Assembly (NCBI GenBank): GCA_004802725.1
Contig: SGPM01000064.1
Span: 34,053-98,052 of the forward strand
DNA length: 64,000 nt
Direction: 5' to 3'
From: Antrodiella citrinella
Lineage: Eukaryota > Basidiomycota > Agaricomycetes > Polyporales > Steccherinaceae
Below, one piece after another: positions 55,291 through 64,000 of this stretch; positions within the stretch are counted from its first letter, which is position 1, and every line of letters begins with the position of its first letter. The translations under genes and the position numbers were made by a program. The notes under the pieces are model-generated. The model worked only from the letters and a program-made list of their open reading frames with translations, was not told where the DNA came from and ran no database searches.

Positions 55291-57580
55291 TGCCATTCTG
55301 GTCATCTATTGTAAGTACTTATTCGTCCAACAACACTCTTACACAGCCACTGATACCAACCAGATTTGTTGACACAGATTCCGGAATGTTGAACAACAGG
55401 TTCACACTGATTTTGTTATGCTGACTCGATACTGTCAAAATTCCCTTCTTTACACTGAGGTTAGTCTTCACACATAGCCCACTTTATCCTCGAGCAACGT
55501 TAACACAACATGCAGGGTCTGTGGTGGACAAACTCCGTCTGAAGGATGCAGAAGGCAAGGGCTGGAGTATCCCAGTGGATGAACTGAGTCCCGTAAGTTG
55601 TCCAGCAGTCTCTGTCGTACTGTAAAGCTCAAATAATGAACGACCTTCTAAAGGATGTCCCCACGACATTCGTCATCTCCAACAACACAATGTACCAGCA
55701 GCCTATGATCGATGCCTTTGCTTCAAGACACCTGTCCTCGCCAACCCCTTCCTCACCCGCACCACACGATCTGGGCTCGCGTCCCGACAGGCGGGATCCA
55801 TTCGATCGGACACCAGCTCCGTGAGACATACGGATTCATCATCAGCTTCTTTCATGACCTTCAGCGGTACACGTTCGCAGGTCGCAACGCCCTCCACCAC
55901 CACACCTCCCGGATCCGAGTCGTCCACCCCTGCCAGACGACATGCGGGATCGTTCACTTCGTCGACGGTCCGTCCATTCATCCCAGCAAGCGATGCGGGT
56001 TCCTGTTGCCATTTCGACGTTGACACCGGCGACCGCCATCGACACGGCACCCTCGCTCTTGGACCTAGAGACGAGGCAGGCAATCGAGGGTCTCTCGATT
56101 TTCAGCGCCTATGTCGGGGACACATTACGCACAATCAGGTGATTGGTCGTAGCGTGTTTCCGTCCTCGTGCGCTGCAGTCAGAGAGGACATTGGCTTACT
56201 TTTCGTGCTGGGACTCCTAGGAGGAACCTATCGACACGAGGCTTTTGTCGTAGCAATCGTGATTCGTATTCTTTGGTACTTGTACATAGATGTCTCGAGC
56301 ATTGTGATTGTATTCCCATATTGCTTTGAAACTCCCAGTTTCGAAAAAGTAGGCAATATCACGCTTCAGTCTTTTCCATTTTCGCGGGCTACATTGGACA
56401 AATTTGCCTGCGCTCCGCGCAGGCAAATTTTCGTAGTCACGAGCGAGAGATTGCGTTCAAGAAGTTGCAGTGTGGTGCCACCACTGGTATAAAAGCGGGC
56501 AATATCACGATGTCACTTCTTGGTGATATCATGGTCGACCTCGGACCTCCTCCCCATACCTGCGACCGCTTCCCACTAACGAACACCTCGCACCGTATCG
56601 GTCCACACCAACCACTTTTCACTCCCGCTGCTACATGTAGCGCGGCGAGGCATGTCGCCTTATACTCACGCCACTCTTTCTTTCCTGTCTCTTTTTGCCT
56701 TAGGCTTATAGCGGAGCGTGCATAAACGGTTGTTGGGACACGCTGGCTTACCTGTTGACTCCACTGGCATCCGTTTACGTTGTGATGGGGAGGGGGGATG
56801 ACACCATTGCATATGTCTCGTAGTATCTGTTCTATGCTTTTCACTTGGTCTTTCCCTCCTCTCGCCGGCACTCAAACAGCTACCAGGCTCCAGTGTCGAT
56901 TATTGGCCGTACCGAGATATGTAAACATAGGACCCTACGTCCTCTAGCACAATGGATTGGAACCAAAAAAAAGAAAGAAAATATCATGATGACGCGTACC
57001 TTGTCTAACTTTGCAACCACGTCGCAAACGGCATGTCTCTCGGAATGGTCGCGGTGCTCCCGGTCGTGTGTACGCGTCAAGTTGGAGGAGTCGAACTGTC
57101 GAAGCCTTCCTTCAGGCCCTTCCTTGAGTTCAAGTTAGAGAGTTTCAGAGCGCCACACTGGGTCATAACATTGCATTTATGTCCAATACGGGCCGTCAAA
57201 GCCAGCAGATACCGCCAGGGTCGGCGTTACCCAGTGCGACATCTTGAACATTATAGTAATTTATACCGTCCATCTTTCGTTTCAACCATCTACGCAAAAA
57301 ACTTATCACCCCAATCTCCACTCGCAACGCTACAACTATCAATCCGTTCAATTCTGGAGTGAATGACGCGACGAATTCTGCCGACGTCGGTGCCAGGTAG
57401 CGCCTTTGACTCCTGAGTCTGTACGCTGTTGTGAATTACGCTCACTCATCACTAATAGACGAAACATCCTCGCATCGAGACCGAGTCATATGGTAGTGAT
57501 TCGAACCTTGCGCAGCAGCGTTTTCCGATTCTTAAGACTCAAGACTCAGAGGCCGTTGTTCGAGGATTTGAGGAATTAGG
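55291..57580. other. Unresolved region, possible degenerate or heavily spliced gene
   Basis: Exon-like pieces on the plus strand: VVDKLRLKDAEGKGWSIP (about 55520), FVISNNTMYQQPMIDAF (about 55670) and a Ser/Thr/Pro-rich frame (55731-56090). I could not assemble these into a family I know. From 56500 to 57580 no domain is seen; frames of 80-140 codons occur on both strands but lack ATG context or splice support. A perfect hairpin sits at 56400-56430. Confidence 0.3.
56400..56430. repeat. Perfect 14-bp inverted repeat with 3-nt loop
   Basis: Arms AAATTTGCCTGCGC and GCGCAGGCAAATTT are exact complements around TCC. It lies outside any supported coding exon. Confidence 0.85.
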
Positions 57581-59434
57581 ATGGCCACCGACGCGTCCAA
57601 CGACGAGATACTCTCCGAAGCGACGCTCCCATGTGGTCGTAAACTACGCAACAGGCTCGTCAAGGTGCGTCGCTGTCACCTTGCTCACCTCACCTTCAAA
57701 TAGATTCTGAGTCCTATCGCAGGTCGCTCTCTACGAACATCTCGCGACCTTCCATGGTGGGCCCCCGAACGCTATGCACCACGCGCTGTACGCGTGCTGG
57801 GCAACAGGCGGGTGGGGCATGATCATCACGGGCAACGTCCAAGTCGCGTCCGACCAGCTCGGCCTGGGGCGCGACGTCGTTGTCCCCGCGGACATCTCCC
57901 CGTCCTCGCCGACTTTGCACCCGTTCGTCAGGTGGGCGGAACTCATACATGGGCTTGGGGTGGGCGGTGAAGGGAAAGCAAGGAACGGTGGTGGAGAAAA
58001 GGCGGAGACGGAACCGGGGACGCTAGCGATCATGCAGATCGTGCACACCGGCAGGCAGTCCCCCAATTTTCTTGGTGGGCGCGCTCTGTTCGTACCCCCC
58101 AAAGCCCCGAGCGCCGGTCCCGATGGGCTTGAAGACGCAGCGAGGGTTGGTGTCGTCGTTGAACAACCTGCTGTTCCAAACCCCGAGGGAGATGAGTGTA
58201 AGGGACGTGGAGGACGCGGTAGCGGGGTTCGTGAAGGCTGCGCAGCTTGCGGCGAGGACGGGGTTCGATGGGGTGCAGATACATGCTGCGCATGGATGTG
58301 AGTGTCTCCCTCTGGTTTGCTCAGGTTCTCGTAGGGGAGAAATTCTGATGTTTGTCTTGGTAGACCTCATATGCCAGTTTATGTCACAACAGGTACACAC
58401 CACCGCACTTCCTTCCACACCATAACACTTCTCTCTGACACTTCTTCCTCACCTAGGCCAATATCCGCACAGATGAATACTCCTCACGTACCAACCCCCT
58501 GCTCTTCCTCCACCGGATTGTCACCGCCATCCGCCTCCCTGGCGTCGTCCCCGCGGACTTCGTCCTAGGCATCAAGCTCAACGCGGCGGACTACGTGGAC
58601 ACCGCCGCGGGTATCGTCGCGAGCGAGGACCGCGCGTTGGAGCACTTGCAGGCCATTGCAGGGTGGGGTCTCCTCGACTTCATAGAGGTTAGTGGAGGTG
58701 ATTATGATAGTCCAGGTGAGTCGTGTCTAGTACAGGTTGATTAGGTTGAGGATGAGGGTTTGACGAGATTGGCGCACCCAGATTTCTTGTTAGGAGGCTC
58801 CCAATCCCGCCGTCAAGCTATCTTCGAGGGGTTCTCCAAACGCGCGATGCAAACACTCGCTACTGATGACCCCAACCAAACCCCAAGCAACAAAAAACGA
58901 CCGCTGATCATCCTGACAGGCGGTCTGACCACGCCCGAGTTCATGCGCTCCGCCCTGGCACACAAACACACCGACCTCCTCGGAATCGGGCGCAGCGCCG
59001 TCACGCACCCTGACCTCCCGCACCAACTCTCCTCCACCGCTCCACTCACTTCTTCCTTCCCACTCTTCTCCCCCAACCCCAACCCTGCGTTGTCACTCCC
59101 ACCACTCCACGCAATCGAACACGCCCTCGTCGGGTTGTTATTAACACTCTGGGACCTGCTCCCTGTGAGCGTGCAGCCGACGATCCCGAACCTGATAGGT
59201 GCAGGGACCGAGACGTCGCGGTATGGCGTGCTGATGCGCGCGCTAGCGAGGGGGGAGGAGCGGAGGTGTTATGTTGGGTATCCCGTGGTGTCCTTGGTGC
59301 GGTATTGGTTGTATCGGGCGCCTGGTGAAGAGGGTGAGGAGGGGCAGGCGTTGCTGAGCGTGGCCGTGGGCGTAGTAGGATTGGTAGGATTGGCTGTGGT
59401 GAGAGTCGTGGGTCAGGTGGGTGGGTTGTGGTAG
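57581..59434 (+). pseudogene. NADH:flavin oxidoreductase / old yellow enzyme-like protein, frameshifted as read
   Basis: FMN-dependent TIM-barrel ene-reductase family. ATG 57581; LPCGRKLRNRLVK is joined to VALYEHLATFHGG. Then GGWGMIITGNVQV, the IVHTGRQSPNF loop, LLFQTPREMSV and GFDGVQIHAAHG, spliced to YLICQFMSQQ. Then NIRTDEYSSRTNPLLFLHRI, ISP-like LDFIEVSGGDYDSP, LTGGLTTPEFM and GIGRSAVTHPDLP. The C-terminus adds a hydrophobic helix (SVAVGVVGLVGLAVVRVVG) ending at 59434. Around 58105-58125 the frame shifts by one: the VPPKAPSA stretch continues only in the next frame as VPMGLKTQRG, consistent with one extra G. Lesion or base error cannot be separated here. Confidence 0.75.
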
Positions 59435-59613
59435 GGATCCGACGGCGATTGTGATTGCTTGTGGCCGGAAGGGCTTGGTACAGACGGCTGTATCTTCCCG
59501 CGGAAAGTGTACCACTTCTTGTGTTTGTTCACTCCGTCTACAGAATTGTGACTGCTAAGTATATGTATCGCGGTGCTGGTGAGGGTCTCCAACGTATATG
59601 TCGTTACAGCTGT

Positions 59614-61234
59614 TTAGCTTTTCATGTACGATTCTATGACATCCCGCCGCCACTGCTCCAACCCCGCATGCAGTAGCGCCTCACATTGCTCCTCCTTCAA
59701 CTTGTCCACGTCCACATTATTGTTGTTCTTGATCGTTTCCTGCACCATATACAACATCCTCTCCGGCTTCTCCATCTCCACGTCCCTTTCCGCGTCGCTT
59801 CTCCCGCCCTCCAAGAGAGCCCTTTCCAAAATCGTGTTTGTTTCCTTCCATTGAACACCCGAGCCCGACGGCCCAGGTTCATCATACTCGACGTGACGAC
59901 GCTTCCTTGAGCCGTCATCATCGACGTTTATGTCGAGCCATGCGCCTACGTGCCTCATGTGATTAGTTTCAGAACCTGTGAAGAAACAGTCAACTGGAGC
60001 CTCCGGGTCCTGAGTATTTTTGATAGCATACCTCGAAGATGTACTGGGCAATCGTCAGAAGCGGGTCCTATACCGGTTAGTTTACAATGCCATGAATCAC
60101 GATAAACACAACTCACCTCGGTCAAACTCATGGATGTAGTTTGTATCTCTTCATTTGGAGTATCTTCGTCAGTACTTCCTGCGACGGCGGAGCCAGTTTC
60201 CAGCGACAAGGGATCATCATCTGCTATGTCTTCAAAGGAAAGATCCATACTCATAACATCTTTCTCGCCAGGTCCCAGTCCATGTGGCCCGGCACCCGCT
60301 TTTATCACCTTCGGGAGGAGCTTGATCCTCCTAACTATACGGTAACCCCACATGAATACACACTGCCTATATGGCAGAGGCTCGGTGTTGTGACCCGATT
60401 CTTGATGTGTACTTCCCGGTGCGACATTGGGCTCCGGCGTCTCCTGTGGGCCCCAGTTCTCGTACACTGTATCGCCATGATCCCCATGCTGATACACCCA
60501 TACTTGCGACAGAGGCGCCAGCATCGAACGATATCGCAAGATCATTTCCAGTTTGCGAGAACGCCAGCATGGTGAAGTCTGCAGTCATACCGCAGCCTGA
60601 AACAAGGACAATATCTTCAACAGTGACGTCATGGCCCCGACTGCGAGCAAATGCTTCCCAAGACCTGAAATTGGCGATGATGTAGTCGTGGAAGTATGAG
60701 AGACGTTCAGCGCTCAGCATCGTATCGACGTGTCTGGTGTTTTGTCATGAGGATAGCTCCCCGGTTCGTGCTGGACCTGAAGCTCAGATTACCAACAGCG
60801 GATACCGAGGATGTCGGACTACAAAGTGAAGCCACGTGAGTACCTATGGTATCCTACGAGTCAGAAAAGGATAATTACATGTTCAGAGAAACGCCAGCTT
60901 CACCACCAGACACCTTAACACTGGCAGTGGCGAGAGGGCCGGGTTTGCGTGGTTCTGAGCGGCCGATCACGATGGGTAGTGGGTCAAGAGGACGGAAGTC
61001 TTCGGGGACATCACGTCCTAGGACGCGATCACCAAGTGCGCATCCTGCGCTGAAGAGGCGATGGAATTGTCTCCCTCGTATGTATCCAACGTCCCCGATA
61101 TTGACTTGATCGTAGCAGTGTAAAGGTGCCGGTTGCCTGACAATGTCGTGAATGACTGTGTCTGTGGAGGTGTGGTTGCCATACCACAATGGGATTCCGA
61201 AGCCTGGTGGGTACATTTGGCTATGGATGCACAA
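59614..61234 (-). pseudogene. Basidiomycete-type protein of unknown function, frameshifted as read
   Basis: The order of segments matches an uncharacterised Agaricomycete family I recognise but cannot name. First exon: GFGIPLWYGN, VNIGDVGYIRGRQFHRLF, VPEDFRPLDP, RKPGPLATASVKV. Next: AERLSYFHDYIIANFRSWEAFARSRGHDV, VEDIVLVSGCGMTADFTM, ISFDAGASVASMGVSAWGSW. The product then changes frame near 60450-60475 (ENWGPQETPEP instead of the earlier frame). It continues QCVFMWGYRIVRRIKLLP, KVIKAGAGPHGL, an acidic region and a last exon ending VIESYMKS, stop 59614. No catalytic motif is visible. Upstream exons could lie beyond 61234. Confidence 0.55.
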
Positions 61235-62388
61235 TGAGTACCAGAATCGTACGAGCTTGGGTCGTAGACGAAGACCTACTCAGCATAGATTTGATAATCA
61301 GGGATTGGGCGCTTGAGTCGTTTGAAAGAAAACATTTCAGAAGAATGTCTACAGAGGAGAGGCTGGCTATGAAGGAGAGGCTGGCTGTGAAGAAGAGGCT
61401 GGCTGTGAAGAAGAGGCTAGCTTTTGTATAAATATCAGTGCGTCTGCCAGGCTGTGCAGTCTGAGAAGAACGCGACGCACAGCTTGGATCGCCGTGACAC
61501 AGTCATGATGCGCGTCGAGAACACGATTACTTGGACGGACGTCTTTGTACGGTTGCAGATATGCTTGTTTGCTGAACATATGACTATTCAGTCATGACCA
61601 TACTCGCTTATCGTTAGCCACTGTCGTATCCGAAAGGTCCAGCTTGAACACTTGTCCAACCCTCGACTGGATGTACGGTCCAATCATTTACGGTCCTGTG
61701 CTGTGTATAGACATCTTCGCGATCTACAGGTTCTATGATTCTCATAGGCTGTGATGCAGCCGATAAGTATAGTGATAGATAGTGACAGGGCGGCTTAACT
61801 TTATATGTCGACATTTGGTCGGCATTGCAGGAGTGAATACCTGACTGTCAGCAGAGGGAAGTCCATTATGTGCGTTCCGAAGGTATCAGTAAGACTCGCA
61901 CAGAAAATAGCCCTGGCTGCGGTGCTGATTGAGATCGAAAGAGGCTGGACGAACATTGTTAGACAGAAGCCAAGGAAAGGACAGCACATCGTTCCAGAAG
62001 CTCAAAATCATGTGCGTTATCGACTGGCTGAATGCAACTGAGCTCCACTTTTGGAAGCTGTGTAGACTGTACTCACGTTCTGGATCTGTTCCGCATAGCC
62101 ATAAGATGTTTGATATCCACATTTTCCCTGAAAGCAATGACGAGCTGCTTGTAATGGAACAAACGCGAGAAGTCGATGAAAAGCCAAGGTGAAGTGACGG
62201 AATAGACACAAATTTGGTGGACATTGTTCCAAGCGTTCGTCATCCATTTATCGGTGAAGAATGGTCACTTATGTTGGTCAGATACGAAGGTATGTTCCAT
62301 TTCGACGTTCTAAAACGAATACTACAGTCAATACGAACACGTTCTTTAGCTGCGAAGGAATACTTTTCAACATGAACCGAATACGCAC
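61235..62388. other. Unresolved region with gene-like fragments
   Basis: Minus-strand fragments occur, for example an ATG frame near 61579-61367 and an exon-like WNNVHQICVYSVTSPWLF piece near 62190. No continuous gene could be built and no domain assigned. An 18-nt tandem repeat lies at 61353-61424. Confidence 0.3.
61353..61424 (+). repeat. 18-nt tandem repeat, four units
   Basis: Units of the type GAGAGGCTGGCTGTGAAG / GAGAGGCTGGCTATGAAG with single-base changes, about four copies. In frame it would encode a repeated RLAVKK-like or SSSQPA-like peptide depending on strand. Confidence 0.7.
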
Positions 62389-62568
62389 CTCTACAATATC
62401 CGGCCTCACCCCTCTTCCAAAGATGTTCAGATACACTACATTCGCCTCGATCCAGAACTTCCTCATCCTTTCCCGTTCCTACTTCTCCAGCCACGCTTTG
62501 GAGTGCGCACAATCGCTATACCGAGACCGCGTGTCCCACGTGGATCTCCAGCTGACCATTTGAGCCAT
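62389..62568 (-). pseudogene. Exon fragment with in-frame stop
   Basis: From ATG 62568 a frame reads MAQMVSWRSTWDTRSRYSDC through HSKAWLEK, then TAG (62481-62479), then ERERMRKFWIEANVVYLNIFG and RGVRPDIVE up to a GTGCGT splice donor at 62388. The coding character on both sides of the stop suggests one mutated exon. Family not recognised. Confidence 0.4.
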
Positions 62569-62734
62569 AGGCAGCCACTACTGAAGTCGTTCGATCTTAA
62601 GGATGTTGATCTGACCACGTGTGATTATTCTCCAGCATGAGCGACGCGAGCAGCGTGGGTCCCGGGGCGTGGGCGAAGTGCGAGCCTGAGGGAGGGAGGC
62701 TTTGCGCGGCCAGAGTAGGAGGCCGGCGCGGGCA

Positions 62735-62965
62735 AGGACCAACATGACCAAATAGATGCAAATGATCCGGACCGATCCGATGAGCCACTCAAACCGTCAG
62801 GGCTTATGATACGCCGCAACGCCTCGACACGAAATAACAACAACCATTGCGTATGCGCCACAATGCTGATTGTCTCATTCACGTATATGTTGTAAGCCCA
62901 AGTACATCTGACGCGTCTTGGGCCGCAGATCTCGTCATGGTAAATAGTTGACACGCCAATCACTA
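62735..62965. repeat. Dispersed repeat, copy B
   Basis: Partner of 55031-55290. On the minus strand this copy is open (VSTIYHDEICG, AYNIYVNETISIVAHTQWLLLF), while copy A is interrupted by stops. It may derive from an exon of a membrane protein. Confidence 0.7.
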
Positions 62966-63350
62966 CCAGACAGGCATTATTTCCGGCGGCGGAAAGTGTA
63001 TTAAAAATGACTTAATTTACCGATATATAAAAAAGTAACTTTACGATGGTAAAAATATACAAGTTTATGGCGTGAAAAATATATACCTTTTTAAGTCACA
63101 AAATCACGTGCATTCTAGGCCCGGAAAGTGGTCTAGAAGTGCCTCATTTCCAATCCTAGAAAGCTGTTCATTTTCGGCTCCGGAAAGTCACCGGCCGATC
63201 ACGGTGCGATGAGGGGGGGATGGACCGGACAGTTCTCGCGCGACGAAAACGGGGAGCGGGACCACGTGGACAGGAAGAGCGGACATCTTCGACGGGTGAG
63301 CGGACGTTGACTTGCAAGTCAGTCAACGCGTTAAACAGAGGTGTCAATCA
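62966..63350. other. A/T-rich, repeat-bearing non-coding stretch
   Basis: Three CGGAAAGT elements (62990, 63122, 63181). An A/T-rich segment (63000-63110) is bounded by TGACTTAA and TTAAGTCA. A perfect palindrome TGACTTGCAAGTCA lies at 63308-63321, nested in CGTTGAC/GTCAACG arms. No gene. Confidence 0.5.
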
Positions 63351-64000
63351 TGGGCTGTATTGCCAAGGAGGAGCTTACAGATGGGCTAGGCAGTAGCCGC
63401 AGATATGCTTACCGCAGAGCGCAACATTTGTATCCTTAACAGCTTGGCGTTATTCTTGTTGTCAGAGTCTGTCAAGCACGCAATCGAATGAGAAGAAGCA
63501 TCGAACACGACGGCTTGCTGGTCGGAGCCACGGATGACCTCAAGGCCAACAACTGCACACCGAGATTGGAACCGTCGAGAAGGCAATGTCAGATGCACAG
63601 AATACGTCACTCTTAACAGGCGTGATTCGATGTCTTAGATAGATCTAAGATCAGCACCGTCAATGAGTGGGTTTTGCTTTCGACCGGTCGACTCGGAGAG
63701 TCGAGATTGTGAACCTGGAGCCCTCTCCTCATCACCGAGGAGCAGCTGGGAATTATTAAGCGAAAGTCAGTTCATAACATGAATAACCACCGCGAGAGCA
63801 GTACAGAGCGTACCATAGCAGCAGACACTGATCGACCGTGTCGACTGACCGGTAGTACAGCTCCAAGTCTCGCTGAAACGTTGTCTTATCAGAACGCTCG
63901 ACGCGTTGATGCACCAGACGGGCTCCTGAACGCAGAAGTAACCCACCCAACAATGGGGGTACTCCAGGAGGAGGACACCACGCAAGGGCGTAAGTAGAGG
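63351..64000. other. Right edge, no supported gene
   Basis: Minus-strand fragments such as CAVVGLEVIRGSDQQAVVFDASSHSIACL (63386-63570) look exon-like but cannot be assigned; the gene may extend past the window. Confidence 0.25.

Noticed and set aside
56437..56871. 144-codon minus-strand frame
   Set aside because: It opens at GTG, has no domain or splice signal, and includes low-complexity Cys/His/Ser-rich sequence.
57480..57560. Possible tRNA on the minus strand, because of a GGTTCGAATC string
   Set aside because: The five bases on each side of the TTCGAAT loop do not pair, and no acceptor or D-arm could be drawn.

Overview
The window reads as nuclear DNA of a basidiomycete fungus of the mushroom/polypore class (Agaricomycetes). 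Evidence: both strands are densely packed with genes broken by many 50-65 nt GT..AG introns; recognisable families include basidiomycete-type DUF6533 membrane proteins, F-box proteins, SRPK-like and TKL-like kinases, glutathionyl-hydroquinone reductases and a fungal wax-synthase-like acyltransferase; and one gene (59.6-61.2 kb) resembles a family I know only from mushroom-forming fungi. A wood-decay species is a guess. Scattered N calls (11.8-13.3, 52.8-53.7, 39.2 kb) mark it as a draft assembly.

Layout. 0-3.6 kb: two decayed tandem copies of an F-box-like gene. 3.7-5.3 kb: SRPK-like kinase (-). 6.3-7.3 kb: intact F-box gene (-). 7.7-14.9 kb: housekeeping block with farnesyltransferase alpha (-), Yra1/ALYREF export adaptor (-), Pol III subunit Rpc31/RPC7 (+), protein-L-isoaspartate methyltransferase (-) and ERG2 sterol isomerase (+). 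15.2-24.4 kb: glutathione S-transferase, GNAT acetyltransferase, a secreted protein, a wax-synthase-like enzyme, a DUF6533 membrane protein and an arrestin-like protein. 24.5-24.9 kb: an inverted duplicate of the farnesyltransferase 3' end. 25.5-26.2 kb: single-pass membrane protein. 26.7-43 kb: duplication-rich block with two glutathionyl-hydroquinone reductase genes flanking an F-box gene and a degenerate kinase, then three tandem GNAT genes and two small membrane-protein genes. 43.8-54.9 kb: SH3-PX sorting nexin, DUF6533 protein, short-chain dehydrogenase, TFIIE alpha and a coiled-coil protein. 55-57.5 kb: poorly resolved. 57.6-61.2 kb: an old-yellow-enzyme relative with a frameshift and a basidiomycete-type protein of unknown function. 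61.2-64 kb: relics and repeats.

Functionally, the housekeeping genes cover prenylation, mRNA export, Pol II/III transcription, protein repair and ergosterol synthesis. The variable part is rich in redox, conjugation and acetylation enzymes (GST, two GHR, four GNAT, SDR, OYE-like), which suits a detoxification role in a fungus exposed to plant phenolics, although joint function is only inferred. Several genes carry single disabling lesions: a nonsense codon in Rpc31, a nonsense codon beside the GHR2 active site, and frameshifts in the OYE-like gene and the 60 kb gene. Because Rpc31 is essential in yeast, base-calling errors must be considered for all of them. I found no convincing tRNA, rRNA, CRISPR array or intact transposon.
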